Shown: positions 37,910-51,900 of the stretch, in pieces | Layout of the letters: every line of letters starts with the position of its first letter | Position numbering within the stretch: the stretch's first letter is position 1 | Assembly: GCA_038373865.1 (NCBI GenBank) | Contig: JAXGGA010002197.1 | Location: 62,001-126,000, forward strand | Length of the DNA: 64,000 nucleotides | Source of the DNA: Uloborus plumipes | Lineage: Eukaryota; Arthropoda; Arachnida; Araneae; Uloboridae | Direction of reading: 5' to 3' | The notes under the pieces: generated by a model | Databases searched by the model: none | Told to the model about the DNA's origin: nothing | The model's input: only the letters and a program-made list of their open reading frames with translations | Position numbers and translations under genes: made by a program

Positions 37910-38453
37910 CAAAGCCGGATTAAAGATTTGGAGGCCCATAGTCATTTGAAATGAGGGGCCCCTTCACACCATATGGATTTAATCAATGAGATTTTAAATA
38001 ACTGATATATATTGTGCAAATACATTTTTATCATTTAAAATTGTTAATATAAAATACATAACCAATCATAATGATTGATTATGCTACAGGTATAAATAGT
38101 GTTAATGGTGAGCAAGGATTTATTTGCAAAGGGAGTAAAACTCTTGCACGAACGAAATTTAATATTATAAGCGATATTCGTGCTATTCACGGGATACAAT
38201 AAGTTGTGGATACTTTTGGGCGCTTGCACCTCTTTTGGTAGAAATTATGCCCTGATGATGAGAAAGAAGTTGGATGGAAGTATGAACGTTTACTTAAGTT
38301 CTATTCGCGTATTGCATCGAAAAATGTTCTTAACGTTTAGCTCAGTGTCATCTAAAGTTAAAAAAGGATATCTTCAGGATTTCTCGGGGCCCCTTTAAAA
38401 CCCCGGGGCCCATAGGCAACTGCCTACGCTGCCTATTTAGTAATCCGGCCCTG
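37910..38453. mobile_element. hAT MITE with 8-bp target duplication
   Basis: The duplication AAGGGGTG is at 37902-37909 and 38454-38461. Inverted ends are CAAAGCCGGATTAAAG and TTTAGTAATCCGGCCCTG. The 8-bp target and CAGGGCCGGATTA-type end place it in hAT. The short frames inside are not genes. Confidence 0.9.
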
Positions 38454-38461
38454 AAGGGGTG

Positions 38462-40594
38462 GTATACATGACCGAAATTCACAAAAACGAGATTTGATTG
38501 GATGTAAAGCAATTTAATTAGAAAACATGAAACAAATTTCCACAATATCCCTTAAAAAGTAGTTTTTAAAAATGATGCAGAATTCGAGTCATTAGAATCA
38601 AACGAGTCATTAGAATCACTTGATCTACTAGCAGACAAATATTATCAAGCGGGCAACCTGTGAACTGAGGTTAAATTTTTAAGGGGTCTAAGGACTGTTA
38701 AACTTCAAAATGTTCGATTTTCTGGGGGGGGGGGATGTATGTTATACATTTTTATATTCTGCAACACTTGACATTTTAATTATTACCATATGCAAAAAAC
38801 AATTATTATGTGGAAACAATAACAAAATTGTAGTTCAATTAAGTATAAGAAATGTTTTTGGAATTAATTTCATCGAGCTTTTAAAATTTTTTTATCATTT
38901 ACTTTTATTAACACTGTTTTAAAAATAAAATGATTAATTTACAATTCAATTGTTGAAAAATAACATTTTTCTAACTTCGAAAAAGCTAAATTAAAAACGT
39001 AGCAGTCAAATAGTGCTATTTATTTATTTGTTATCAATATATTTATTTAAATGTTATTCGAATAGGTATGTCAAGATACTTTAAATTCGTGGGATTACAT
39101 TGGAAAAAAGAAGCGTTATTCATATTTTTGAATATTTTTTTTTGTGTACTCCACGAAAGTAAATTCAACTGGCACGACCATAATCCATTTTTAATGTGAC
39201 CAAAACTAAACGAGGGGACCATAACTTGTTAATCCAGTGTATTCCAATTTACTTGAATTTAAAAAACGCGCAAAGTTTAAAATTAATGAAAATATCTCAA
39301 CTTGAGCAAAAGTAATCAATATTTCTAGACTTGGAGTCTGCACTTTAAGCTGGCATCTAAAAACAGGGCGACACAGAGATTTCGCACAAGTAGAATGAAA
39401 GGGGGGTCATAGAGAAATGCGCTTTCATTCTACCAGTGCGATATGTCTTATTTTGAACAAACCCCAAACTATTTTACATGCATTTTTTTTAATTAATTTT
39501 TGACTTGTTGTAATTTAAACAGTGAAATATTAACACAGCAGTTTTTACGAAGGCCGCAAAAAAACCCTGCTAATCCCTATTAAGGCTAGGCCTTAATTTT
39601 AGCCCAATTTAAGGCGCATGCTCGAACTAAAGATCCTAGGTAAAAGCTTTAAAATATTTTTCAGGTTCAAACTATACGCTATATACTAACAATTTACGGT
39701 TGTTGCATCATACAAAATTACAAAGAATTAAATTTATTATATTTTGAAAATTTCAATTTCATCATATTTTTTTTAAATTTTCAGCTTCATGAGCGATCTG
39801 AAGATATCAACGTAGAATTTTATTATTTTCTCCCATTCAAAGATATCAATCTGCAACTTTTGAGGGTTAACGCGATTTCGAAATCAAAAAATCGATTTTT
39901 TTCCACCCAAAATACTAGGCAGTAAGCTGCCTCTGCGACACCTCTGACCTAGATTGAATTTAAAAAAAATCTGTAGCTTATAATGAAACATTGAATCTGC
40001 CTACTCTTCAGCAGCATTCCATCCTGTAGCGTGCCATTAAAATATCATGGTCACATGTTTTTCCCTTGGTTATTAGATCGCGTTTACATGAAACAGGTAC
40101 AATACACGAACTATCTTTTGTACCCCTGTGTGCAAAGCTTTTGTTATGCAACTTCTTCCTTGTATTCTATTAATATAAATATGTACGAGACTATTTGAAA
40201 AAACATCACGAATGTGCAACTGTTTTCATTTCAGTTTGATTCGAAAGCAGAAAAAGAATTTTAACCTTAAAAAAAAAAAATTCTTAATTCAAAAAAAAAA
40301 AATCCCTCATACTCTTCATAGTTGAACATTTTTATTGACGCTTCTCTTAGGTTTTGTTGATTAAATCTATTCCCAAGAGATCACAAGAAAAAGCCATAAA
40401 GTTCCAAGGCAGTGATAGCTTTTTTTTGCACTGGTAGAATTTTTATTTTTGACTTTCTTTTTATCCCTCATATTTATGTAACATATTTAGACTTACGAAA
40501 TTGAGGGAAACGACGAAATTTACGAAATGAGGAAGAAACTTCAGGGTTTGGGAACTGTTTTCATAAAAGTTTTTGATGTTAAATGTTGTACTAT
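38462..40594. other. AT-rich non-coding stretch
   Basis: It holds only the small fold-back at 39368 and homopolymer runs (A at 40269 and 40293). No gene is supported. Confidence 0.55.
39368..39445. other. Small fold-back sequence
   Basis: GTAGAATGAAAG and CTTTCATTCTAC can pair across about 30 bases, extended by GCAC/GTGC outside. It may be a degenerate MITE or a chance hairpin. Confidence 0.4.
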
Positions 40595-40610
40595 ATCTTG
40601 AAATGACAGT

Positions 40611-40895
40611 CTTCTTCTTCTTATTATCTCCCAACTGGTCTGACGTAGAGCTGCTATATAGGGCCTTAGTCTGACGTAGTCAGACCAACTCAAATAAACC
40701 ATTGACCCTGAAGAAGTCCGCCACCAGCAGAGGAGACGAGTAAATATTCTGTTTGGTAAATCCGAGACAGTCCAAAATGTGTTTGGGGGAAGCACGGTGT
40801 TGGTGGCATTTGGTACACTGGGGAAAGGTTTTTTCTCCATCTGTGTATTTTAAGGTTATAACCACTGGCCAGACGTGTTAGGCAGGTGTAGCATG
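40611..40895 (-). mobile_element. 5'-truncated LINE with 16-bp target duplication
   Basis: The exact duplication ATCTTGAAATGACAGT is at 40595-40610 and 40896-40911. On the minus strand it ends in a (GAA)n tail. It encodes a Cys/His motif (CTKCHQHRASPKHILDCL) typical of the C-terminus of arthropod non-LTR retrotransposons with an RNase H. There is one frameshift near the start. It inserted recently enough to leave a perfect duplication. Confidence 0.88.
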
Positions 40896-40911
40896 ATCTT
40901 GAAATGACAGT

Positions 40912-42735
40912 GAAAGCGATTAGTGCTTGCAAACTTAAAACTACATTTTTACTCTGTGTGGGGACACTAGAGAAATCAAGGCTATTCCGGGAAATTTTTC
41001 GACATTTTATCTACTACAAAAACGTGGTTTTAAGTAATTCTTGGAGATGTTAAGGATAAGAGTGAACGTTTCGACAGCTTTTCACTAAAAACACGCTTAA
41101 AAGCTAGTTTCGGTGGCGCTAAACAATATCCTTACCGGAAATTATTTAAAATTTAAGTTCAAAAAACGGCATTTTAAGCTGTGCTTATCCATGTTAAGGC
41201 GAAGAGGGAGGTAAACGATTCTCTTTCAAATGTGTTTCGAAATTAAATCCTATAAACAATTTTAACCTATCATTCTGGATATTAAGATGGACGTGGAGAT
41301 CAGATCCAATTTTCGGAATTTTTAATTTTGAAATTTTCCGAAATTTAATGACGAAAAACCCCGGTTTAAGCTCTTTTTAGACTCTGAAGGGGTCTTCCTT
41401 TTCGGTACCGCACTTCAGTCCTCTCTTGCCACCCCTCAGAAAATGATGCATGGAGATAGGACCCCGACTTGCTCATCCCTAGACCCGGCATTAGAGTAAG
41501 CCATAGAAACGAATACCTAGGTGAAATGTACGGCAAATAAAGGTTTGTGACACTACCTGATTGGAGAAAGTGAAACTACTTATCATGAACCTTGCAGATT
41601 GGGTTGTAAAAATGGGATCGTACAACTCTGACAAGTCGATGAAATGGAGCTGACAAATTCTATATTAGGATAAAGAGTGGACTGGTGAGTTACAGTAAAA
41701 TAGGATTCTAATCAAATTGCTGTATTGATAATAAAACTGGAATTCCAATATGTTCATTTAATGTATTTTTGCAGGTCACAAATTTCTAAAGCGTGTATGT
41801 TTAGGAGATTTCTTTTTTGAATTTACAAATACATAAAAGAAAAAAAAAGTTTCCTCAAAATATTTAGTGCATTTTGAAAAGTGAAACTCGATAACTTCTC
41901 TATATCTTTAATGATTCGTTAAGATGGGAGGAACATTCAATAATTTTGTATGAATACATGAGCCATTTAAGCAAAGCTTAATTTGGGAAAGATTTTAAAA
42001 GAGGTCCTACATTGTAGTGAATAAAGAAACATTGGTGGAGAAAAACACAAACGAAATGCAAAATATTTATAGCAACACTAAGTAAAAACACGCTGATTAA
42101 AAAGGGCACTGAACCAAAGAGCCGACAGTTGCTAAAAAAGTAGAAGAGTAAAAAATAAGTTTCAGACAAACCTGAGGAAAACTGAAAGCAAGCAAAGACT
42201 CTAACCAAAATAAAACAGCAAGCTATCACTTGTCACAAAAAAAAGTAAAACTTATTGGTTATACAGATACAGCATCGGGGATAGCTAGAGATTATCAAGA
42301 AATAGAATACAGACTTTGAAGTGAAAATTTCCAAGAAAACTAGAATCAGAATAAATCATATAAAGGCAAAAATTGTGAAGCTATTAGGTCTACAAAGGGA
42401 ATTCTTATACTAAGATGTTGCATCAGTAAATTTCGTATAAAAATAATTACTTCTAACAAAAATGCTTAATGAAAGCAATGAAGAAACTTTCATTCTTTTA
42501 ATGACGTACAATAGAAAATTTTTTTGTTTAAATTTTCCATTTTGTGATTCCGACTGTTTCGTCGGTTCAAAGATGACACTAAATTACTTTTCCATCATTT
42601 TTTCCAAGGGACACGCAATCATTTCGAGGGTGACGAAACAGGAAGAACGATTTATCTTTCCTAAAAAATAATAGAACATGTCATGAACAAATACTTCGTT
42701 CTATGAATACACTGCACGTTATTTTTATTCTGATG
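40912..42735. other. Upstream flank of the lipase gene
   Basis: No exon or repeat is recognised apart from the TATA-like site at its end. Promoter elements may lie here but cannot be named. Confidence 0.5.
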
Positions 42736-42742
42736 TATAAAA
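42736..42742 (+). promoter_or_regulatory. Possible TATA box of the lipase gene
   Basis: TATAAAA lies 105 bases before the exon 1 ATG, which would leave a 5' UTR of roughly 70-80 bases. In such AT-rich DNA this match occurs often by chance, and an upstream non-coding exon is not excluded. Confidence 0.25.
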
Positions 42743-42846
42743 TGTACTAAATTCCAATATTCAAACCTTCTGATAATGTCAAAGGGTTTTGAAACATTTT
42801 TCGAGCTTTCGTGCAAAGTAGAGAACGCTAGAACTTTCTGTCTATA

Positions 42847-42958
42847 ATGAAAATCACTATATTAATTTGCATTATTGTATTTATCAGGATACAAAAAGCG
42901 GTTACACTAGATTTTGGCCCATTGTTCAAAGGAGATCTAATAACAAATCCCTTAAATT
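42847..42958 (+). CDS. Lipase exon 1 (signal peptide)
   Basis: The ATG at 42847 opens 37 codons plus one base. They encode a Lys followed by a hydrophobic core ([11 protein letters not shown]), then a more polar stretch, which is a typical secretion signal. The exon ends at a consensus GTAAGT donor (42959) in phase 1. Joining its last T to TC of the next exon gives Phe and keeps the frame into the lipase N-terminus. A TATAAAA at 42736 lies about 105 bases upstream. The exon was found by reading for a signal peptide with a matching donor phase, so it is inferred rather than proved. Confidence 0.72.
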
Positions 42959-45900
42959 GTAAGTACGAGTAATTTATTTTCTATTCTAAAAATACTACTT
43001 GATGAAAAATATTTTTTTTTCGAATCGTCATTACTACCTTGGTGTGGGAACGGTTCATTTAAATTTTGTATGCATTTGTTTTTGATTGTTTATAAACAGT
43101 ACTAAAACGTTCAAAATCATATTTTTATTGCAAAAAAACGGGCATAAATGCACACTCTAACTATTCCTAGATTTTATGAAGACTTACAATTTATTTAATG
43201 AGTGGTGAGATAACCGTTGAATGAAATAATATGAGTTTTTACTCATTTCTCAATAAAAGAGTCATAGATTAAAATCAAGTAAAAGTTGCTTGGAAAAGTA
43301 AGAATTCCGTTGTAAATGAGTAGTTCATTCTTTTCTTATAAAATTTTTTAATAGAAACATTTTTGAGAAAAAGTGTTTTGTACATAAGCCGTATGACTAC
43401 TTTTCTTACTGGACGCCATGCCCTCATGTTACCAGAGCAGAGTTCATTTTTATTAAAAAAGCTGCGTTTTCTTAATTCCAAAATAATTTGATTCGGAAAA
43501 CAATCATATCGCTTAGAATAACTTCGAACAATTTCTCTCATGTACGATTCTCTAAGGCACAGCATTTCAGCTTTACTTATTGTCGAATGAAGACAGTTAA
43601 ATGTAAACGAACAGAAAGTGAAAATTTCAGTGTTTGATTTATTTGTGTGATTTAATTGCTTTTCAACTTTTTCGTAACTTTTTCTGGTGGAATTATATAA
43701 TATAACTATAAATAATGTTAAGAGAATTCGTCGTGTGTTTGAAATCTCTATTTGAACTGTTGAAGAACGATCTAAAAAAAATCATGACCGAAATAGGTTT
43801 TAATACAGAGTCTAATAAAATGCTAACATAGTTTCAACACCAATTGACGCGTACTAAAAGCGTCTGTTCTTCTAACTATTAATGCATTCGAAGACCACCA
43901 TCACCAAATGCAATTTGTCAAGCACTGACTTATCTATGGACAATAATAAACAGTATGTCCAAAGCTTTACGTTTTCTGTAATGCACTTCACTTGAAGTAG
44001 GAAAGAAATAGAGAGTAAAAGAAATATACAACTTTTGGCTTTGCTGATGTAGATAAAATAAAATAATTATTGCCAGAAATTCGGCCTCTAGTCCACAATC
44101 TCTTAATCGGAACAATAATGCACAAATTGAAATGATCATCATATGGTACAGTTTTATGAATATGACTGGGAGAGTTTTTCGGTTTTAGTGGATTTTTGGC
44201 TACATCAGGACTTGGGCACAGTTACGAAAGCATTGTTGTTGGGACTTTTCAAAAAAAAAAAAAAAAGGCACCACAGCATTTTTAAAAGTTCCATCAAATT
44301 TCAAAAACCATCAATTAATAAATTAGATTACAAAAATCACTAACCGCTCCATGAAATTTTAAAATAAATAATTTTTAAAAAGGCATCAAATAAAAGAGCT
44401 GTATTTTGCTTAAGTTTGGCAAGTTTTAATACTAAATGCCAACAGTCACAACCGTAGGCTTTTACTATGGCACTACTGGTCCAAAAAAGTACTACACGTT
44501 TTGGAAATCTATCATTTTTTTGAGATACCACACCTAAAATTTTAAAACCAAACTTGTTTTTTAAGTGCAAATGTAGAAAAAAAAATTAAGAAAACAGTAA
44601 GTGAATGTTAGCATCATGAGATAACAAAAGAAGTGCAGCAAAATCATTTGGGTTAAATGGCCAAAACGAAACGCTACTGTAATTAAACGAGAGGGAGGCC
44701 TACAACCATAACATTTTTCGGTTCAGTTATCCTGACTAATTACTTTTTCTGCTGAGAGTAACTTGAAATTGTATCTTTATTTCATTTTATTTGAATAGGA
44801 CCGAAATGATTTCAATTTCTGGTAACCTGAACATTTACTTTTTAACCCATTAATGCCTAGCGTCCCTTTTTAGGGATGGTCCGAAAAAAAGTCTGAATTT
44901 CCCCAAAATGAACATTTCAACCAAATAATAGTGTTCTATTAGTACCTTGGTATTGTTTCAATTCGTTATTAACAGATTGCAGCACATAACCATTGTAAAG
45001 TGTGTTCTGTAGCAGTTTTAATATGATCTTAATCAAAAATGACATCGTTCACAATCTCAAATAAAAAAAGCTAACTTTTCAAAATTATTCCCAGCTTCCC
45101 AGTTTATGTTAATTGCTGATTTTATTTCTTCTTATAAAATGTCTTTTTAAATAGTATATCATAGGCAGAAAAAAAATTTTAGTAAAAAAAGTATGTACCC
45201 TCTGGAGTCTATCGTAACTTTTAAGGGGCGATTTTTCTTTCCTTAATAAAACAATTATTTTTTGCATAATATTTTTTTTATTATTTTTCCTGTCTATTAA
45301 AAACTGTTTGTAACCAGTATATAAAATATCTTTGAAAAAAAAATGTCAGGCATGAATGGGTTTATATTTAAAATTAAATAACTACTCGTGTTCATATCTT
45401 TTCTTTAAACAAATTTAATATAATTACAAAAAAAAGTCATTTGAATAGGAAAGAAAAAACATTGGATGGTCTTACACTTAAAAAGATATCAGACATCCAA
45501 ACTTGATTTTACTTTCTTTATTTTTTTAACTAGTTATTTATGTACAAATTTGATCCAAAAAAAATGAAATCATTCCTTCTAACTTCTTAATTTTCTCTTC
45601 TCTTTCAGTCATTCCTCAGAACAAATGCATTTCAGACCTTGGCTGCTTTAACACGGGACCTCCATTCTTTGATGTTCGCTATCGCCCTCTAAGTCCGATT
45701 CCAACAAGTGATGTCCAGACAAAATATTTATTGTTCACACCTGCCAATATTAACGATCCAGAAACCTTACTGCCTGATGAAGAATCTGTTAAGTCATCAA
45801 TATTCGATTCATCCTTACCAACTAAAATTACAATTCACGGGTTTCTTGCAGATTATGATGACAATGATGAGTGGCATGTAAGTTTTTCCTTCGTATTAAT

Positions 45901-48900
45901 ATTTAAACTTTATACTTATTCCTATATATATTTAAAATTCAGCATATTTTATTGGTAAACCAACAGTTATCTACTTTTTATTATTTTACAAAAATAAGTA
46001 ATCGATGTTATACTTTGAATTACGTTAAACAGATTGAAAAATCTGTCCTTTGATTTATCCTAGAATGTGTCATGGAAAGCAAAACAATTCCAGTTTTTCA
46101 AAATATTTTACTACGATGCAACTGACGATTATTAGGAGAAAATTGAGAACAGGAATTTCCAAACATCTATGATTACTAGTTCTAAGAACAAAATAAGTAA
46201 TAGGAGAAGTTTACACACATTTGTTCAACGTAATTTTGGTATGAAAATTGTTTTTAAGTCATGAAACTTCTGATAAGCTCCAGAAAAATTTGTAATGCAT
46301 ATTACGATCAGATTTGAAAGCGATTTAAAAAGGTTTTAGGGTAAAAAATATATAGATAATAATAAACTTAAATTTAATAAAATGAGATTTATTTAAACGT
46401 GAAAGAAACGTGCTTTCGAACTTATTCCAAACATTCTAAAACTAGAGCATTAATATCGCTTGACCATTGATATATTATTTGTTCATGTACCTATTGCATT
46501 TTTCCTGGTAATTTCTTGTGAAATGGATGTTTATATTTCCTTAAAATTTTATCATTTACCTATAACGTTCAGATAGAGTAATTATAAAGGAATATTCCTT
46601 AAATCATTTTAAGCTTAAGAATTTCTTGTAACAAACACACTTCAGTCAATTCCTTTAGGATATGTTATTCATTGGCATTGTCCCTGCTTTAAAATAATTA
46701 GGGATTTTACTTTTGTACTATTTTGAAGGGGTTTTTTTTATGTAATTGTGTATACTTCTTACTAAACAGGTAATTTATTTTTTAATGTGATTACGGCATG
46801 CTTTTTCGTACAGTTTTCAAACTATTGCAACTCAGTAGTGCTCTTTTTGTATAATATTTACTTTAGAAAAAAAATCTTTAAGAATCGAAGGAAATTCACG
46901 CACAATCATTATTTTTCACACACGGAGTAATCTTATAGCTGCAAGCTTATATCTTGATTGCGAAAAGTGTCTTAGTAATTCCCCCGTACTTTGTTTCTAT
47001 ATGGGAGGGAAGGGGAAATCACAAACTATAATATTTTTCAGATAAGAGGAAAGCTAAAATTTTCTATACATACTTGAAACATTGAAAAACTTAATCATTC
47101 TGTTACCCTCTTCTGTTTCTTAAATATTAGAGAAATCTACAAAGCTTCGAAACATAACATGCATTACATAAATATACATTGCATTCAACTGATTCGTTAA
47201 TCTTGAAGACAGTACGATTTAGCCTATTCTTCTATTTTGTCAAAGCAAAAATATTTTGCTGTGACTAGTGACATGTTTTACAATAACTCATCATTATTTT
47301 TAAGCACGTTTACATAAACAAAACGTTTTATTTTCGTGCTTATGTTCATTACAAGAATGAACATATCAACCAGAAACACATTATTCATATTTAAGAACAT
47401 AATCATTAGCGGAAGAAATGTCATGGTAGCGGAAGAATAATTTTCTTTGAGAATGCTGGCGGAATCGATGCATTTATCAAATCGCGAGCAGATGGCAAAA
47501 GGTGAAGTACTTTTATCAGTGGTTTTCTTCCGTGAAAAATTATGGTTTCTCTTTGACAATTATTTGCTTGTCGTTAACTTCAGTTTGTGTGTATGTGTGT
47601 GTGTGTGCGTGCTCTTTATCGCAAAGGAAAATATCTTTGATTTAAAACATCACAGGCGGCTCGTACAGGGGGGCAAAGAAGCGACTGCTCCCTCACTTCC
47701 AAAAGTAAAGGGGCCTTGCCCCCTAACTTTTCAGAGCTAAAAATTAATGATCAATTGAAAATAATTTTTTACTCAGTGAATTTGTTTATTTCCCGAAAAT
47801 AAAAGCTAAAAATTCCCAAAAAATGGACTTGTGTCAGGTTATTACATAACAGCTTAACTTTGAATCGGAAGGGATGTCTACAGTAGCCATCCGTCTGAAT
47901 TTTTGAGGCCATATTCCGATTCTTTTTTTTTTTTTTTTATAGGTCATTTGATCAGAAATATTTCAATCCAATAATATGGCAAAATTCTGAACATACAAAA
48001 AAAAAAAAAAAAAAAGAGGTGCTGCTTTTTACTCCCCCCCCCCCCCCCACACACACACACACATTTCTTTTGATCCCCACTTTTTAGTACACCAGCCGCC
48101 TATGTAATAATGTAATTCAAAAGTAAAAGACAGAAACATGATGTCGATAATACTATTGCTACTTCTCTTTTTTTTTTTTTTTTCGCTCAACCCATTTGCA
48201 TGGAAGTGAAATTTTTACGCACATATTAACAGTTCATTCCCAGAATTTCGATCAATATTTTTTAATTGTAATGTATTTGAATATTGAGAACATGACATAA
48301 TATAAAATATCAATTTCAGAAAATCTTGTTTGTACCGTAAATCAGGGTTACTTGAACCCAATTTTAGTAATGTTCCAGATAAATCCTTATTTATATCAAT
48401 ACATATTGTGTTATGAAATCAAACAATGCTTATAATTATTAAAGAATACCCATAAATAAAGCATGTAACCTTTAAATTTGGTTTATTTCATTTACTAAAT
48501 TTCAGGATGTTTTTTTCTAATGGGTTCAAGTAGCCCTTAGGTTGGGTTACTTGGACCCAGGTTTAGTTTTCCTAAATATAATATATAAAAATAAATCCCT
48601 AATAATAAAGCATTATTAGCTTGTGTTGGGTTTATGTAGTACATGGGATATGAAAAAATACGATACAATAAATGAAAAAATATATGAAGTTAGATAAAAA
48701 TTCTTTATCTAAACATCTTCTTTGATTGATTGAACTGAAAATAGCCCCCTTTTTAACATTTTAGGAGGATCAATCTTTTTTTTTATATCTCCCCACTTAT
48801 AATAAAGAATGTCTTTTACTTCTGGCCATTTCCAACCTTTTAGAGTGCGCTGCATGCAATCAACAATCGCTCCATTTTCATCAATTTTTGTAATGATGCC

Positions 48901-51900
48901 TGGAAATTCCTTTTTCTCCCACAACACTATAACAAAATTGCCTTCGACTAATTTTTCTTTAAGTCCCTTTTCAACTAAATTTTCATCTCTTTTGTCCATG
49001 ACAATGTTTTCATCTTGATTGCAGAGTTCATTCATAGCTTCATCATTACCAACGCCACTGGTAGAAGGGAAATTAATAAGATCATTAAGATCAAATTCAC
49101 TGTTCAAAAAACTGAACTCACTATCTCCTGACGATTGGAGGCTAAAATCATCTGCAACTTCAGAGGATGATTCCATTTCTTTACTTTTTTGCTTCTTGCT
49201 GTTTGATGACAGCTTCTTATTGGAAGATTTATTTTGTCCTTTCCTCTTGTTAGATTGATTGGATGTTTTATCCTCAACGGTGTCAATAATATTTTGGTGT
49301 CTCACTTTTTAGTCTACGTTTTATGGTTGATCTGCAAATTTTGAAATGAGCTTCTGCTTTCCTGTGAGACATTTCACCAGATTTTATTGCTTTCAGGCAT
49401 TCCTGCAATCGGTCAGTTGAGAAGTCTTTGTATTTTCGGCTTCCAGGAAGTCTCTTGTATTTGGACGGCATGGCCAGTCTTAACCTGAAAAAGGTAAAGG
49501 TTGGTCTAATACATTGCCTATATTCCTTAAAATACACGAAAACTAATAAAAATGTCTAGTTCAGTGTCATAGAGTTGATAAATGAAAAAAAAAAAGTTTG
49601 TAAGGGTTACTTGGAGCCACGTAAATAGTGGGTCCAAGTAACCCTATAATTTGATTATTGGTCACTGTCACAGACTTTGTTATAAATAGCTTAAATAGCT
49701 AAAAGTATTGACAATCTTGGGCTTAAATAACATTTGTGAGGGGTTTAACAAGAAAATAATACACTTACCTTAATTAAATGGTGAATTGTATGCTCTAAGA
49801 GCATAAAAGTTCTTGGCTGGAAAATTCTGCACACGTAGCAAGGCAATAACATAACCTCAACTAATCTCAGGAAGTTGCTTAGAGAGCCGTGTAGGTAGCG
49901 TTAGAGACTGCATAGTGTTTCTACCTAGCGGAGAAATGAGGAACTACGTGCAAATCTTTAACTAATAAGTACCAAACTCATATTTAATCATTTTTTTGAA
50001 ATGGGCTCAAGTAACCCCCTAGGGTCCAAGTAACCCTGATTTACGGTACTTGAAAAATAATGTTTTGCTGTGGTGTTGTAGGTGTGACTGTACGGTCACG
50101 CCCGTAACATGAGGAGTCGAGAGCGTTGTGTATTCCGTAGGATAGGAGCAATTTGTAGAAACAATAAAACCAAAGACTATTTATTGTCCAATCCCAAATA
50201 GTGATTGCAAAAAAACAGTTTCAATTCAAGATGTCAAAGCTCAAACTATTAATTTATTTATTTATATTACTTATTTATTAATTTTATTTTATTTCATTAC
50301 CTTTTATTTTGTGTTATTGTTTATTTTTGCTTTTTTTATGCAATATAGGCTAAGATATGCTTTTTTTATACTGAGAATACAGACGCATATGTATGCAAAA
50401 CTATAAGTCTTAAAAACTCGGAGTCGTCATTTACAAAGCATAGACATTCAAAACAGAAAGAGTTAAAAATAAAACTGCTTAAAATAAGAAAAATTAAAAA
50501 CTGAAAAATTAAAAATTGTTTCTGAAAATGACTGAAATGCTTCATTGCGAACACTTTTTTCACTAAACTCAATCTTTTTTTGTTTCAAAAGATTTGGCCC
50601 ATGGGGGGATCGAACCCACGACCTTCGCGTTATTAGCACGACGCTCTAACCAACTGAGCTAATGGGCCACAGCCGCAAGGAAGAAAATATGCCACAAGTG
50701 TGCGGGTAGATACAATGACAAAATATGGATGTTTTCGCAAACTATTCAGTATTCAGAAGTAGTATTTTTTTTTTTTAAACTGAAGGTTGAAATTAGCAAT
50801 AGCAAGCTTTTCGGCAAAGTTTTAGGCCGCATTGTTTATTTTAACCACAATTCGACAAAGCAATAACGAATTCCGCATCAGAATTTACTCAACATATAAT
50901 CTTTTTCTTTCTTTCTTTTTTTTTTTTTTTTTTTTGAGTAATTTCGAAGTGCTATTTACTTTCACATTCGACTTCAGTTGCTGAGTGCTCCACCTCCTGG
51001 GATGTCCACCGGCCCCTGCTCTTTTGGAGGGGGAGGTGACGCCCATGTCCTGCACACATACACACACCTGTCGCGGTTTGTTATTACGAAAAAAATAATT
51101 TGAATTCAAGAAATGCCAAAATTCATTTTATTTCAATATTTATTTATTTATTTATTTATTTCCCCGTTCCTTGTGCTGAATTTATAGTTACTTTAGAACA
51201 TTGTTTTCTTTATTAATACAGTCGACGCTCGTTATAACGACCACACGTATAAAGACCATCCTAATATAACGACCTGTGAGAAAAACCCAAACTGTATCCA
51301 AATATACTCTATGTTCTACCTCTTATAGCGACCACTCGTTATAAAGACCGTTTTCTGTAGGACGGGGACATTCGTTATATCGAGCGTCGACTGTATTCCT
51401 TATTTTCGAAAAAATATCTCAAAATACATTACAGATTATACATATTCTACTGCAATTAACCTATCTTTTAAATGCAAATTGTTTTTATTCATATTTAGTG
51501 ATTTATTTTCCTTTTATTTTATTTTTCAGAAAATAAAGGACTCACTTCTAAAGAACGGACAATACAATGTCATTTTACTTTACTGGGATGAGATGAATGG
51601 CAATCCATATCCTCAAGCAGTAGCAAATGCCCGTGTGGTTGGAGCCCAAGCTGCGAAACTAATCAAATTGCTAATGGTAATCAAGATACTTATGGTGATA
51701 AATTTTGAAACCTCTTATCAATAAAGGTTGTGACCTAAAATACTTATACTCTGCGCAGGGCGTTTACAAGACGGGGAGGGTTTAACTAAAAACATTTTTT
51801 CGGTGAAATTTATAAATCTATATGATCAATAAAATTTGGTTGCATATTCCATATTTTATTGCTTTTCTGTTACAATAAATGCTTACATGGCATTAACATG

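Larger units (their letters stand above)
48335..50046 (-). mobile_element. pogo/CENP-B-like DNA transposon with deleted core
   Basis: TA duplications flank inverted ends CCGTAAATCAGGGTTACTTG and the matching complement at 50027-50046. Extra copies of the motif GGGTTACTTGGACCC or its complement occur inside (around 48522-48558 and 49605-49640). On the minus strand it encodes a pipsqueak-type helix-turn-helix protein start and a separate acidic/C-terminal segment. The DDE catalytic block between them is missing. It lies in the lipase intron between exons 2 and 3. Confidence 0.87.

Noticed and set aside
48709..49305. Independent host gene on the minus strand
   Set aside because: It lies inside pogo-type terminal repeats next to the pipsqueak HTH, so a transposon origin explains it; kept only as a domestication question.
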